A stretch of DNA of 64,000 nucleotides from Callorhinus ursinus (Eukaryota > Chordata > Mammalia > Carnivora > Otariidae), in NCBI RefSeq assembly GCF_003265705.1, contig NW_020313057.1, positions 443,201-507,200 of the forward strand. The letters run 5' to 3'. Below, in pieces: positions 1-13,798 of the stretch. The translations under genes and the position numbers were made by a program. The notes beneath the pieces were generated by a model. The model was given only the letters and a program-made list of their open reading frames with translations, did no database searches and was not told where the DNA came from. The stretch's first letter is position 1. Each line of letters starts with the position of its first letter.

Positions 1-2403
1 TTATAACAATTTAAGTTGGTAGCACATTCTAAAATTCTACATTTTTACTACCCCACTACATTTTATGTTTTTGATGTTTTGATGTCATTCTATGTTTTTG
101 ATTTTACATCTTTTTATTTTGTGTATCCCTTCAATAATTACTGTAGTTATTTTTTTATTACTTTTGTCTTTTAATCTTCTTACTAGTTTTATAAGTGATT
201 AGTCTACTACCTTTACTGTATATTTACCTTTACCAGTGAGGTTTTGCATAATTTTTTCTGGTAACTGATAAGTGCCCTTTTTTTTAGCTTAAAGAAGTCA
301 CTTTAATATTTCTTGTAAACTGGCTTAGTGTCAGTCAACTCCTTTAGCTTTTGTTTATCTGGAAAGTTCTTTATTGAATGATAACCTTGCTGGGTAAAGT
401 ATTTTTGGTTGGAAGTTGTTTGCTTTTAGCACTTTGGACATATCATGCCTTTTATTGTTGCTTGCAAAGTTTTTGCTGAGAAATCTGCTAGTAGTCTTAT
501 GGTTGTTTTCTTGTACATAACAAGTTGGTTTTCTCTTGCTGCTTTTAATCTCTTTATTTTTTGACATTTTAATTATAAAGTATGTTGGTGTGGATCTCTC
601 TGAGCTCATTTTCTATGGAACTCTCTGGGCTTCCTGGATCTGGTTAGGGATCCCCAGTTAGGGATTTTTCAGCCATTATTTCTGAAAAGAAGTTTTCTGC
701 TCTTTTCTCTCTCTCTCTCCTCCCTGTGGAACCTCTATAATGTGAATGTTATTCTGTTTGATGATGTCCTATATGTTCCTTAAGCTATCTTTATTATTAA
801 TTTTTTTTTCTTTTTGCTGCTCTGTTTGGATGAGTTCCACTGCCCTGTCTTCCAGCTCACTGATTCTGTCTTTTGCTTGATCTCATCTGCTGTTGAACCC
901 TCCTAGTATATTTTTCAGAACCGTTATTATGTTTTTCATTTCTGTGGCTTCAGTTTGGTACTTTCTCCCCATATTTTCTATATCTTTGTTGAAGTTTGCA
1001 CTATGTTCATTCATTCTTCTTCAGAGGGCCATACTTTGAACTCTGTATCAGGTAAATTATTTATCTTTGTTTTTTTAAGGTATTTCCCCTCCTGGAGTTC
1101 TATCTTATTCTTTCATTTGAAACATATCCTTCTGTCTCCTCATTTTGCTTATCTCTCTGTGTTTCTTTCTATGTATAAGGTATAACAGCTGTTTTCCCAG
1201 TCTTGGATGGGTGATCTTGTGTAGGAGATAAACCTTATCATTTAACCTTGCCCTAAGCCATTGTTGTCTTTTAAACCTTTGTGATTGGCTAAGCAGCCTG
1301 ACTTTTTCTTGGTAGGTCCCAGGTGTTGAGGGTGTGCCAAGACCTGTGAGTGTTCCAGAGGGGGTGGATCTCAGTCAGCACCTAGTTTCAGCCTAATTAG
1401 AAGCTAGACCCTCAGCCAGCAGCTTTTAAGGTATGCAAATATATACAGTCCTGTGGGACCTTGGACACTGCTGGCTCTAGTCCAAGTGATCTAGATGTGT
1501 CCCCTTAGCAACAGTTGCAAATGTCAAGGCTTCAGACGAGTGTATGAACTTTTTTCTGAGAGGTATGGGTGAGCTATAGCAAGATCAAGTAAGAAAGATG
1601 GTATCCCCCACCCTATGCTTCCTGACAGCACTTCTATAGCCTTTACATATGTGGTTATCCTGAAGTCTGCTCCCCAGGCCAAAACTCCATGTCAGGTAGA
1701 TAAGACTTTTCCACAGCAAGACTGGGAATGTGTTCTAGTTTGCTGTCTGTGCAGTACCCTGGGGATGGTAGCCTGCCAAGAATTTTCTCTCCATTTGTTT
1801 CAGACCCATAGGATGCAGGCATAATCCTCCTTGGCCCCCAGAACCAGATGCTCACAGGGCATTCTTTGTGTAGACTGTGTTGGCTGGCTGGCTTTGGTGG
1901 TGCCACTGTGAAGCAGCAGGCAGGGCTGGGGCACTCACTAGGTTGTCATTGGCAAGGTTAAGGTGGAGTGGCACATGGAGGTGGGGTGCTCTCCCAGCTG
2001 GTGGGCTGCAGTGTAGAGGTGCATAGGAATGGGGTACTTGCTTGGCCAGCTTAGATGGGGTCATGGAGTACAGCACATAAAAGCTGGGCATGCCTGCCAC
2101 CACTAGCAGGTTAGAGGGAGAATGCCAAAATGGTAACTGCCAGTGTCTCCATCCCCAGAGGGAATCCCTATAGGTTCCTACTCTTCTGGCAGATGCTTTA
2201 AGATCAGCAAATGAATCTCTGCCTCTCCTTCCCATTTTGGTGTGGCCCTTTTATCCTTTGTTGTGGAGAAGCTTGTGCAGGTAGTTTTCAGGTCTTTTTC
2301 AGAGGGAATTTTTCTATATGTAGCTGTAGATTTGTTGTGTTCATAGGAAGAGTTAAGTTCAGGATCTTGCTATACTGTCATCTTGAACTGCCTCTCTGGA
2401 TTC
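1..2403 (-). mobile_element. Old L1 LINE, 5' part, antisense
   Basis: The text reads as the complement of a mammalian L1 from about ORF1 into the 5' UTR. The stretch at about 560-1190 resembles the block at 19115-19757 and the one at 30700-32000 (shared phrases around 'ttcagccattatttct' and 'cactgattctgtctttt'). The part from about 1300 to 2400 is richer in G+C, as an L1 5' UTR would be. No intact L1 frame survives. The family name cannot be fixed by eye. Confidence 0.6.
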
Positions 2404-2552
2404 AGCAATATATATATTTTTTTATTATTATGTTACGTTAATCACCATACATCATTAGTTTTTGATGTAGTGTTCCATGATTCATTGTTTGCATATAACA
2501 CCCAGTGCTCCAGGCAGAACGTGCTCTCTTTAATACCCATCACCCAATCCAG
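2404..2552 (-). mobile_element. Carnivore L1 3' end fragment, antisense
   Basis: The block contains 'caccatacatcattag' and 'taacacccagtgctcc', the complement of the 3' UTR seen in sense orientation at 16220-16320. It is a short 5'-truncated L1 tail. Confidence 0.6.
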
Positions 2553-2724
2553 AGATTTTTGTCTCAGATGGTGAGGTTAATGTGTATATTCATTCAGTTT
2601 ATGTTTTCCAAAATATCCCACAAAATACATTAAAGTTTTATACTATGGAGCAATTTAGATATTTTTATGTAAATAAAAATTTAATTTCCAACATCTATTT
2701 TTTTACTTTAAGAACAGTAAAAAA

Positions 2725-2990
2725 ATAGCTCACACTTAGAGAGTACTTACTATGCACCAGGTGCTATTCTAAGACTTTAAAATACTGTAATACATTAAGT
2801 AGTTAACGATTACTGTCTTTCTACTGTCTGTTGGATGTAGTACATGTTTGACATGAGTTAGTTCATTGGATCTTCACAAAAACCATTATTATTCCTATTT
2901 TGATATGAGGAAACTGAGGCCCAGAAAAATTGTCACTTGCCTGTGGTTACAAGTTTGGGGAGTAGGGGAGCTGGAAATTCCAGTTGTACT
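2725..2990 (-). repeat. MIR SINE
   Basis: It has the reverse MIR layout: 'actatgcaccaggtgctatt', a stretch with 'ttcattggatcttcac', then 'gaggaaactgaggccc' and a 'cttgcctgtggttac' block. Divergence is high, as expected for an ancient mammalian SINE. Confidence 0.7.
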
Positions 2991-5477
2991 GTTCTCTGAT
3001 AAGAACAGAAACACAATTGTGTAGCTATGACCACAAAAGGTGGCTCACCTTCCATAGGAAAGAAGCTCTTATGAGTTTCCCAATTCCATATCTGGCTCCC
3101 TGGTCACAGGACTATAGCATGGAACCAGGCACAATGCTTTTCTCAGACAGGCAAAACTGTAACTCTAATTTTTAGGGAAATCTGAGTACCTTTCTATTAG
3201 GTGCTATGTGGGGTTCTAATGGCTCCAAGGTGTCATCAAAGCATCTGGAATGATATTCCCTCTCTGCCCTTGAACTACATTCTAATTGAATTTCAATAAG
3301 AAGTTACATGAACTCTGAATCATTGTGAAACGTTATCATTAAAAAATAATAAAAAAGCATTGAAACATTTAATTTTGTGAAACAGAGTGGAAGAATGTTA
3401 TGTGGCCAGAATGGGATTTGAGTTAATTTATTGTTGTTAATTTATTATTGCTTATTTTTGTCCAGTCATTTAATGACTGTATAATCTTGGACAGTTTTTT
3501 ATCTGGATGCTTCAGTTCCTTCTTCCACAAGATGCCCTACCTATTCCTTCAAACTTTGTGAATGTAAATCAAGGCAGTGAATGATAAAAGAAGCTTGAAG
3601 AATTAAAAACATTATAAAAATGCAGGGTTTTCCTAGGCCAAATATCCAACTTCTGCCTTGAAGTTGGCCATTGAAGTATTGACATTCTGATGTGCACACA
3701 CACCCATAAAATCTTTATCAAATTTCCCTCAGGGGTTGTTGATGGAGAAAATATAAGAGCTCTATTAGAAGGACAGGACATGTATAGTGATTAGAATAAT
3801 TGAAACGATTTTCTATTAGGTCCTTGACCATCCTAAAAGGAATACAATCAATTTGCAGAATTTTAGCACCAACAAGGGCCTGAGAAGTTGTCTAATTTAA
3901 ATCCTTAATTTTTACAAATGAGGAAATTGAGGTCACAAAGATCAAACTCTAGTTATTGTCAGAATAGGATTTAGATGTACCTACATGGGATTCTAGATAG
4001 ACATATGCTGACTTCCATCAATTTCTTGCTAATACATCATATCTATCTATTGGGATGATTTGTGAACTAAGCCCATTTTTTTAAAAGTACATCTACTTTT
4101 TTTCATGTCCTTCAGACAGTGGGTATGGAAGAAAGTGATTCTGGAACCATATTCAAATGGCATTATTATGACTCAATATATTGCTCCCTGAAATGGTGAT
4201 TTCATTTTTAAAAGGGAAAAAAGTGAATATTTAAGCAAAGGAATAAAAATAAATAATGGTATTTCAGATACATTGGTGGTTTAGAAAGCAGATGACTTTG
4301 CCATTTACTAACTCTATTTATAAGAGAGAAAAGACCACCCAAAATTTTAGAAAGAATGAAAAGCTGAGAGGGAATTCTAGAGACATCTAGGAGAATAATA
4401 ACAAGAAATTTTCTTTTGAATGAATAGATGCACTTCTAAAAATCCTAGATCTTCTCATTATGTGGTTCCAGTTGTCTTGTTGCCATGTGAATATATCCTT
4501 TAAATGAAGATATTTAAATAAAGATGTTATTGCCTAGTATATCTTTTTCATCTATAGTATAGTTTTCAAAGACTTGCTTTTGCACAGTAAGAGAGCTCTG
4601 TAAACATTTTGTTTGAGAATAAAACTTAACTATGGAAGATAATAAATGTGGTATTGGTCAGACCCAGTGTAGCATATCTATATTTTTCTTTTTTTTTTTA
4701 ATAAGAAGCACACATTTATGCATTAATGCTTGGATTTATATATCTCTCTCAATTAAAATTTCTACTTCTAGAACACACATTGCCCATGGGTGATGTAATG
4801 TGGCTAGTAACAAAAGAATGAGTATAGCAAGAACAGATCAACTGTTAGTTCATCTGTTTTTGTCTAAGAGAACTTTTAAATTGAATAGAACAAATCAATG
4901 AATGGGGCAGAAGCATCTTTCCAGAATAAAAAGCAGCACCTCTCATTAATATTTCATAAGTGACTTAAGCCCTCAGAACTCTAAGTGAAGGACACATAAA
5001 AAAGTAATGAAAGTTTAATTTTTAATCCCAGAGAATCCAAGTAGTAGGCTGAATAATTATTTTAGAAGCCTATATGATGCTAAGGCCAGGGCTCGAAATG
5101 AGATGTAGAAAGAAATGAATAGAATCTCCTTAACCAATCCTGAATCATCTGACCTTTCCCCACTAAGACTTCTGGTCAGTGGAAGGGAACCACATAAGAG
5201 AAGGGGAAGGAGAAGTGCCTTCTGTGGAAGTAGAAGGGCTTCAGGCAAAGTTGTTCCTTCTTAGAAGTGGAAAGCAAACAAAAATAAATGGCATAGAAAA
5301 GTAAGCTACATTAAATTTGGTGTCTGAAATGTGGGGAGTGGGTACCTATTCTGCAAGTGGCATTGAATGACAAATGACTTCTTGCTAATCCAAGCAAATT
5401 CACAAAGCAGAAATTACATACCTATCTCTTTACAATGTAATGAAACTGGAAGTTAGTGATAAAAAAAATTTTTTTTT
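2991..5477. other. CUBN intron, no recognised gene
   Basis: A+T-rich intron sequence. A weak MIR-like piece is seen near 3870-3990 ('aaatgaggaaattgaggtca'). No splice-flanked CUB reading frame, RNA gene or young repeat was recognised in the rest. Confidence 0.5.
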
Positions 5478-5663
5478 AATTTTATTTATTTATTTGGCAG
5501 AGAGAGGCACAGTGAGAGAGGGAACACAAGAAGGGGAAGTGGGAGAGGGAGAAGCAGGCTTCCTGCCGAGGAGCCCGATGCGGGGCTTGATCCCAGGACC
5601 CTGGGATCGTGACCTGAGCTGAAGGCAGACGCTTAATGACTGAGCCACCCAGGCGCCCCCCCC
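5478..5663 (-). mobile_element. CAN SINE, antisense
   Basis: It reads A/T-rich tail complement, a GA-rich block, then the complement of the tRNA-Lys-derived head ending 'gagccacccaggcgcccc'. A short 'aaattttttt' sequence lies on both sides as a probable target duplication. Confidence 0.88.
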
Positions 5664-7059
5664 AAATTTTTTTAATGTCCAAATACTTGGAAATTTATAA
5701 ACTCTCTTTTAAATAGTTACTGAATTAAGGAAGGAAATAGAAAATGAAATGAAAGACCATGTAGAAAATAACAAAGAGGAAATGCTAGATAGATATCAAA
5801 ATCTGTGAGACATGATGAAACTCAACTTCCAGGTAAAATCTTCAAAATCTTAAAGAAGGAACTAAAAATTGGAAATGTAGGGAAGTACAACAAGCTGAAA
5901 CACTGGAGATCTTTCTTCCCTCTGAACCTTCTATCACCTCCCTCTCCTCTTCCCGGTACTCTCTAGCCTAGCCCACCCAGCTGGCCTTGCCAAGCATTCC
6001 CACATCTCCACACATCTTTAGATGGAATCAAATTCACAAAAGATTTCCTTTTGCTTTTTTAGACTTTGAAGCTATTCAGCTCCAGCCTTGGGATTGGTGG
6101 GGTTGGGGGGGCTATGACTTTTGGTCTGCCGAATATACTTGTTATCCTCAAGGGGATATGCTGGTTAGTCTCATGGCTGTGACTCACTGAATAGTTCTTA
6201 AGAATAAAACCCAAATGGCAGAGAAAGAAATAAGACCTCTGACAGCTGAAACTGGAATGTAACTGCAGCAAGCGAACACACTAGCTTAGGCTGAGGAGTA
6301 TTTCCAGTTAAGCACATGTTGAAATTAATTTGAGTTCAGAGAAAGATGTTTCTAGAGATGGCAGGAAAAAGGGGAAATGGAGTGATGTTCAATAGTTTGC
6401 ATTCTTTAGCATATTGGATTTGGAGTTTCGGCAGAGGTTAGAAACATTTGGTTGGTTTCTTAGCTCTGTTGTCAACACAGGTCTTTCCACAATTGCTTGG
6501 CCATCCTGAACTTTTGTAGTGGAGTGACAAAACATGCCATTGCTCCAGGTGAAATAATACTATTGGTTGGTGTAGTGGGAGCCAGGGAAAAGACTGAGAT
6601 GGTAGCCCTGCTTAGTTGTGGAGGTGTGAGAGATTTACAGAACAGATCCTTGCCGTATGTAAAGGAGTTGCATGCTCACGGGGAGACTACAAACCCAATG
6701 GGACGAGTGAGACGCAGAGGCTATAGGTAAGGGCATCTATCAGGAGTGCTACAAGCTATTCAGAGGAATCAAGAGGATGGCCAGTTCTCTCGGCTATGAA
6801 CACAATATTGCAGGGAAACATGAGAAAGGACTTCAACTCTCTCTTATATTAAGGGCAAGATATTTAACACCAGTAAGCGGCAATTTCCCTAATCTGTAAT
6901 AGGAGTAGTAACATTAGTCTTCTCAAAAGGATTAAGAGGGATCATCCATTTATTTGTCTATTCATTCTCTAAATATTTATTGAACAGTTTCGATGCCAGG
7001 CACTATGCTAGGGGATGGGTATATAAAATAGATATTAAACAAGCAAGCATGCAACTGTG
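5664..7059. other. CUBN intron, no recognised gene
   Basis: Intron sequence. The stretch at 6955-7059 has 'tgccaggcactatgctagg', which is typical of an ancient L2/MIR-type element. Nothing else was recognised. Confidence 0.45.
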
Positions 7060-7440
7060 TAATTTCAAGTTGGGAAATGTGTCTTGAGGGTAAGAAACAG
7101 TCCTATGGGAGAAAATAACAGGGCTAATGACGTTAGTTGGATGGTCAGAGGTAGCTTCCCCAAGGATGGCACATTTTGGGTCTGAGGATGAGAGGGAGTT
7201 AGCAATGCAGAGTCCAGAGAAGGAGGATTCCAGCTGGGAGTGCTAATGTAGCCTTAGAGACTGAATTGAGAAAAAGAATCTCGACAAACTCAAAGAATTG
7301 TGAAGAGCCTAGTGTGGCTGGAATCGCAAAGGAGAGGAAGAGAGAAACAAGAGTTAGGCAGAAGCTTGACCTTGAAATGGCTTTGTAGATGGAGATGAAG
7401 AACCCAGACATGCTCAGTGCAAAGGGGAACAATTAGAATG
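7060..7440 (-). repeat. Probable L2 LINE fragment, antisense
   Basis: The order 'agcttccccaaggatgg', 'agtgtggctggaat', 'ccttgaaatggctttgtag' resembles the complement of the 3' end of L2. It is very diverged, and the family call is from memory of the consensus. Confidence 0.4.
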
Positions 7441-7745
7441 TTCTTAGCACAGAGCCCGGAGCACAAGTGAGTGTTACTAAAAGTTAACCTGAGGATGATT
7501 CTGACGGTGATGTTGGGGAGATGAGAAAAGGAGGAGAATGTGACATGATGGAGTTTGCAATCATGTAGGTTCACACTTCTAGGTGAAACTAGACAAGTAT
7601 TCCTGATTTTGGAAAAGCAGATTTTTAAAAGAATTAGATAAAGGATAAGTTTACTGATGGAGATATCAGAAGAGACACTGTTTCATGAGGCATAAAACAC
7701 TATGAAATCATGAAACATAATAACAAAAACATAAGGAAATAATTT

Positions 7746-7960
7746 AAAAAAATTTTTTAAAGATTTTATTTATTTTTTTAATTATTTATTTAGAGAGAGA
7801 GCCTGAGCAGGGGGAGACGGGGAGAGGGAGAGAAAGAATCTCAAGCAGACTGTGCTCAGCGAGGAGCCCAATGTGGTGCTCTATCTCATGACCCTGAAAT
7901 CATAACCTGAGCCAAAATCAAGAGTTGGATGCTCAACTGACTGAGCCACCCAGGCACCCC
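7746..7960 (-). mobile_element. CAN SINE, antisense
   Basis: The antisense SINE ends 'gagccacccaggcacccc'. The 13 bp target duplication 'aaggaaataattt' is perfect on both sides (7733-7745 and 7961-7973). Confidence 0.92.
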
Positions 7961-7973
7961 AAGGAAATAATTT

Positions 7974-10124
7974 TTTAATCCCTGTATGGCTTCTCTCATT
8001 TCTTATCACTCACTGTTTATTGTCTTATTTGAAATAGGGCCACATCCCCTCCTATGTGCCTAAATTAACCCAAGACTGGTCTGCTGGATCAAGTCTTTAT
8101 TTAGCTAAGGGGCATTTCCACCTGAAGCTCACCTCACAGAAAGCCCCATGTTAAACACTGCTGCATGGGAGGATTCTGTCTTCAGCTCTTGGTTGGACCA
8201 AACCTATGCGCCAGCATATTTGGTTTGCTTTGAATTAACGTTTAATACTTTAAATAGATTTTTGGAATTGTTATATAAAAACAAATCTGGATACATAGCA
8301 AATACAAACAAACGAGCACATGCATTAAGATGGGGCTTTGGGACCTGATCCATTCCAGATGTTAAAGCTTACTGCTGACTGGGCTCTAGAGCTCACACTT
8401 AAATTTCATATGAACTGTGTTTTTCGGCCCTGTTTATTTTAGCTTTCTCTACAGGAAATCATTCCTTTGTAAGAACTCTGTTTTTGTTGTTTTTGTTTTA
8501 ATGAGTAGTTTCTTTTCAAGAATTAGTTCAGTCTGATGAGCGCAAAAATCAGAAGTCATTTGGGTGTTCCACAGGCTACTGATTGTGGGTCACAGGCTAT
8601 ATACTGCATCTCTGGGCCTGAAACAATCAGTGTTAGCTGGATTAATAAGGCAATCAATGAGAAATCTGGGCCTGGCCCGCAGAACACTGGAATTCTGAAC
8701 TGGCCCTAGTCATTTCTTTGCAAATGTGATCCAGTATAGAGAATGAATTTGATGTCATGCCTTTATAAGTGACTCTGGTATGGCTTCACCTGACATGTTA
8801 AGAAAAACTCCTTGTTCATATAAACCAGGCTTAAATACAAATCATCTTTCTGTAGGTTATACTGTAATAACAAACAGTCAATAGCAGTACAACAAATCAA
8901 AAACAATAACAAACAAAAAAATGTCTGTGGCTTACAATAGTATACATTTATTCTTTGCTCATGTAAACATGTTGGTTTGGGGTCACTGGCAGTTCTGCCG
9001 ATCTGCTTACCTTGTCCCATCTGTCCCTGGGACCCAGGCTCTTGATCTTGTAAGAAAAGAAAGTAAAAGGTGGTTGAATCCTGCAGTGGCCCCCAAAGCT
9101 TCTCCCTGGAGATGGCATATTACTTTTGCTCACGTTATGTTGGTAAAGCAAACCCTATGGCCAAGCCCAGGCAATGGGAAGAATAATTATTAATTTTTCA
9201 TGGGGAGGCATTGTAAGTCACATGGCAATGAGCAGAGATGTTAGATCCCATTACAGGGAGGGATTTAAATAATTAGGAAAAATAATACAGTCTATCCTAG
9301 TGCATAAGCACAAAAGAAAAAGGGGTTGTTATTGTTGTGGGGGAGGTGAAAATTCACAAGTCCTACAATACATATTGAATGCGGAATGGGCTGCAACAAT
9401 ATTTGAGATCACTTTAGAGCATTTGATGAACTTTATTTGTCTCTTTCAAAGGATTTGTGGTTAAGGTATTGTCATGTCCAGGATCCAGAGAGAATACAGG
9501 CTTTCAGATTTAATAAGGTTTCAGTTCCACAGAGACAAAGAAACACAGCCAAAATCAATTGTACTTTCTAGGTTTAGGGCCCTTGAGCCCTATAAGTTCC
9601 TCTTAAAACATTTGGACTGCAGCTGCCTTTCTCCTTGCTAAAATCCTTGAATTTCATTAGCGAGGCCCTGGGGAATGGCCCACTTTAGCTTGCTCTGATG
9701 CTATTTGGCTGTTTTTCTTCCTTCTTGTCATCTTCTAATAGGCAAAATACAAAAGAGAGACTACAGTCTTAGCAGAGGAGTGTGGAGCCCTGGAGGATCA
9801 GAGAGCAGGGTGATATCTTACTCTGTGTTTCCTGCTTCCTGGTTTCCAAGAGCTAGTATGTTTGTGTTGCTAACAAAAATTGAACCATCATACCATGCCT
9901 TAAAATTAATGAATCAACGAGCATTTGTCAAATACCTATTTGCAAAGTTCTATGTTAGATGCTAAAGGCGTGACAGACATTTTCTCCTCCTTCAAAGATT
10001 TGCTGTTTGGTTAGAGAGATATTTAGGATAACTTTAAGACAATATGTGAAATTCGTGTTACAGCTCTTAGAAAGAAACTGGTTTGGCATGAGTCAGTGGA
10101 GAGGCATGTGATTTTTAAGGTCTG
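7974..10124. other. CUBN intron, no recognised gene
   Basis: No gene signal seen. 9900-10110 has a phrase order like an antisense L2 piece, at low confidence. The open frames in this stretch have no splice sites or family signature. Confidence 0.45.
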
Positions 10125-10445
10125 TGTAACAGTCAATCATATGGCTGTACCCTAATTTATTTAATCACTCTCCTATTATTAGACACTTGGAATATTTTCA
10201 GTTCTTGTAATTATAGATCCACTCTGATGTGAACCCTTGTGTGTCTTTGCCTGTATCTCAAATGATTTCCTTATGGTAGAGTGTTAGGAGTGAAGTTACT
10301 GGGTCCAAAACTGAACATTTTGAAGACTCCTGATGCATACTGTCAAATTATTTCCCAGAAATTTGTATATGCTTCCACCAGTTGTGAATGGGAGCAACTG
10401 TGTTACCGTATCCCTGCCAGCTTTAAGTATCAGAACTTTTAAAAT
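10125..10445 (-). repeat. Old L1 3' fragment, antisense
   Basis: The phrases 'gaagttactgggtccaaaa', 'caaattatttcccaga' and 'tatgcttccaccagttgtga' match the complement of L1 near the end of ORF2 and the 3' UTR, as in the longer copy at 28020-30156. Confidence 0.55.
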
Positions 10446-11229
10446 CTTCCCTTTATTGCCCATTTCCCTTGGCCTGGATGGATAATCCTTCAAGGCTCAA
10501 TTTAAAGGTTATTTCCACTGACAAATATTCCATAATCCCCTGTTTGAGTTCAGGGTTTTGGGGTGAAGTCAGTTTCCTTTAAGGCCTTTTTATATCACCC
10601 TTTTTCTATTCTGAAATGAAATTCATAAGATGATATAACCTCAACACACATATAATATAAAAAAATAAAGTTGGAAATATAAGATTTAGGAGAAATAAAG
10701 TAAAAAATGTACATATTTATTTATTGCATTATGTTATAAGCCCGGGCAAGCTAGACTTGAAGACAAAATGAAACCTTAAGCTATTTTCTCTTTGAATCAC
10801 TGTGAATGCCACAGTACAGACCCACGCTGACGTGGCTGTGTAGGTTGGTAACAAATTTTCTGAAATGGTTACCAACTCTTGTCAGATTTCCAGGAAAAAA
10901 ACCCCCACAAAAATCTTCCTTTGATTTGTACTCTATTTATAATCTTGGAATATTCAGTGTTTACTAAAATTGGGCAGAAATATTTTGGGTTTGGTCTATA
11001 AAACAGAGCTAGATTTTACACTTAGTAATAGAACTGTCCCTTATATGAGTGTCACATGGGATATAGGATAATTTTTGTGTGTGACACAAAATTATCTCTC
11101 ACATTTCAGGGTGTTTAGTGTCTTCGGTCCCCAGTCACTAAATGCCAATAGTGCCTAGCCACTACTGTGTTAGTTGATTAAAACAAAAACAAAAAATGTC
11201 TTCAGGGATTTCCAAAATGTCTACTTATG

Positions 11230-11387
11230 AGGTGCCTGGGTGGCTCAGTCAGTTAGGTGTCTGCCTTCAGCTCAGGTCATGATCTCTGGGTCCTGGGATC
11301 AAGCCCCACATTGGGCTCCCTGCTCAGCTGCTCCTCCAGCTTGTGTGCTCTCTCTCTCAAATAAATAAATAAAATCTTTAAAAAAAA
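11230..11387 (+). mobile_element. CAN SINE
   Basis: The head is 'ggtgcctgggtggctcag', followed by 'aggtcatgatctctgggtcc', a CT-rich block and an 'aaataaataaataaaatc' tail. The target duplications have decayed. Confidence 0.88.
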
Positions 11388-12327
11388 TGTGTAGTTGTGA
11401 TACCTATTGAGAACCATTGTGTTAAGTAATAATATAGCACCCCATACTTTCCCAAACATAGCACTCATGCTTTTGGAAAAATATGCTTGCTTGTTGTAGG
11501 GTCCTTGTAAGCAGTGACTGACCCACCCAGGCCCTGGCACTTACTGATGCCTTGATAATGTTAGTTGAGAAAATGAATTAATATTTGGATAGCTAGATCT
11601 TCCAAAATAATTCTATATAACAGGAGTAGTATCTATATCCATGGAATCATTCCCGATTTTGTGAGAAACCTCTAGCGTTTCACCTTTCAAAATGTCAAGA
11701 ATTGCAATAGCTATTCTTTAGTTCACATTTTTTATGACTAGGCATTTTGCTGAGGAATTCACACTATTGTTTCATCTATTTGCTTCAACAACCCCATGAG
11801 CCAGGCTTAGATTTAGTAACTTGCTCAGAAGTGCAGGGGCTCTGGCCAGGACTGTGTGACTCCATGGACTGTGCTCCTGGCCCTTATAAGACGTTGACTG
11901 TTGATTTAAAACAGGTGGTCTTTATTGTATGAAGGCAATTTTCTTCTGCTCTTAACTTTCTAAGAGTCAGAATACTGACCATTTTTTTTTTGACATCTAT
12001 GGAAATACATGGTTTATCTTATTGGATCCATTGAGGAGTGTAATTTATAATTTGTAATTTCAAATAACCTTGCATTATTCAAGTTCTCATATTTGATTGG
12101 TTTATAAGCCTAGTGATGAAGTAAATTTGTTTTTCTAGAACTGTGTTTAAGATTTTTGTATCTATATAAATAGGTGAGATCAATCCGTAGTTTCATCTGT
12201 ATTATCCATATTGGAATTTAGGAAGATAGTTCTGAGAAAAATTAGTTGGAGATTCTTCCATGTTTCAGGGTACCTTAGAACAAATTATCTATGGCAATTA
12301 TTTGTTCCTTAAAAGTTTGAAATAATT

Positions 12328-12520
12328 GGGGCACCTGGGTGGCTGAGTTGGTTAGGTGTCAGACTCTTGATTTCGGCTCGGGTCATGATCTCAGGGTCAT
12401 GAGATTGAGCCCTGCATCGGGCTCCATGCTCAGCAGGGAGTCTGCTTGAGACTCTCTCCCTCTGCCCCTCTTCCTACTCGTGCATGTCTCTCTCTCTCTC
12501 TCTAAGTAAAATCTTAAAAG
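12328..12520 (+). mobile_element. CAN SINE
   Basis: The head is 'ggggcacctgggtggctgag' and the tail is a (CT)n block. It has a perfect 16 bp target duplication 'aaagtttgaaataatt' (12312-12327 and 12521-12536). Confidence 0.93.
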
Positions 12521-13076
12521 AAAGTTTGAAATAATTGATGAGGTGGAACATTTTCTGGGAGTTTTGGGAGGGGAAGTAATTATTTGATAATGTTTTCAAT
12601 TTTATCCATGGTTTATTGTCTATTCAGATTTTATTTCCCTTCTTGAGATAATTTTAGTGATTTATATTTTTTCTGGAAATAACCATTTCAATCATTCAGC
12701 TATATTAGCATAGAGTTGTACAAAGAATTATCATTCATATGAAATGAATGTATCAGTATCTGTGTATTTGTTGCATTTTTCTCATTTTTGGTTTGTCTAT
12801 CTGTGTTTAATCTTGTTTTAGTTTTCTTTTTATTTTCTTTTATCTTTATTGACAAAGATATGTCTTAAATATCCCTATCCCCCAACCTACTCCCAAAAAA
12901 CAATTCTTGAATGTATTCTTAAATTTAACATTATTTTGTATTTTATTATTAGGTTTTACTTTTAGTTTTACTTTATTATCCCTCATTGTAATACCTTTTT
13001 CCAATTTTTTTAAGTTGACTTTTTAAATTCTTTCTGTTATCTACTTTTCTGTTTCTTTCAATAATAAAGCAGTTTA

Positions 13077-13280
13077 TTTATTTATTTATTTTTAAAGATT
13101 TTATTTATTTGACAGAGAGAGAGAGACAGAGAGAGAGGGAACACAAGCAGGGGGAGTGGGAGAGGGAGAAGCAGGCTTCCCGTGAAGCAGGGAGCCCGAT
13201 GTGGGGCTTGATCCCAGGACCCTGGGATCATGACCTGAGCTGAAGGCAGACACTTAACGACTGAGCCACCCAGGCACCCT
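13077..13280 (-). mobile_element. CAN SINE, antisense, close upstream of a CUBN exon
   Basis: It ends 'gagccacccaggcaccc' and has the 17 bp target duplication 'aataataaagcagttta' (13060-13076 and 13281-13297). It lies 374 bp before the CUB3 exon, so its pyrimidine-poor strand does not replace the exon's own acceptor. Confidence 0.93.
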
Positions 13281-13653
13281 AATAATAAAGCAGTTTAGTC
13301 TAGGACTTCCTTTGATTACAGATTTGGCTGAAACTTGCATATTTTGATATATCATGTTATCATATTTTGCTGTTTTCTAAATAATCCAAAATTTTAAGTT
13401 TATCTCCCCTTTCACATTATAGAAATTAGTAGGAGAATGTTTTACATATTCTTATGCTTTTGGATTTTATTTGGCTTAAGATTTTGTATCAATATTTAGT
13501 GTTATTTTATTGTGCTGAAAAATTTCCCATATGTAACCCAAATTAGATTATGATTTATTCTGAATCTGCCATTTTCTCATCTCCAAATAATCCACCATCG
13601 CCAAAGTAATTTTGTTGATTAGGGTTACAGATCTATTTTGTTTTTCTATTTAG

Positions 13654-13798
13654 GTTCGAGATGATCAAACCTTACTTGGAAAAGTCTGTGGCAACGAAAC
13701 CATCTCTCACATTAAATCCATTACTAATAGTATCTGGATCAGGCTTAAAATAGATGCTTCTGTTGTAAGAGCTAGTTTCAGAGCTGTTTATCAAGTCG
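13654..13798 (+). CDS. CUBN: CUBN exon: C-terminal half of CUB3
   Basis: The acceptor is ctatttag|gttcga and the donor is gtcg|gtaaga. It enters at phase 0 and leaves at phase 1; the length is 145 nt. The translation starts [13 protein letters not shown] and ends ASFRAVYQV. The Cys of KVCG is the fourth conserved Cys of the domain, and NET within CGNETIS is an N-glycosylation sequon. The Asp of LKIDAS sits where the calcium-binding Asp of CUB domains usually lies. The first half of CUB3 was not found in the 13.6 kb upstream, so that exon probably lies before the window. Confidence 0.93.

Noticed and set aside
1..13653. First-half exon of CUB3
   Set aside because: No sequence with a phase-1 acceptor, CGG start and DYLE end was found; the exon is presumed to lie upstream of the window.
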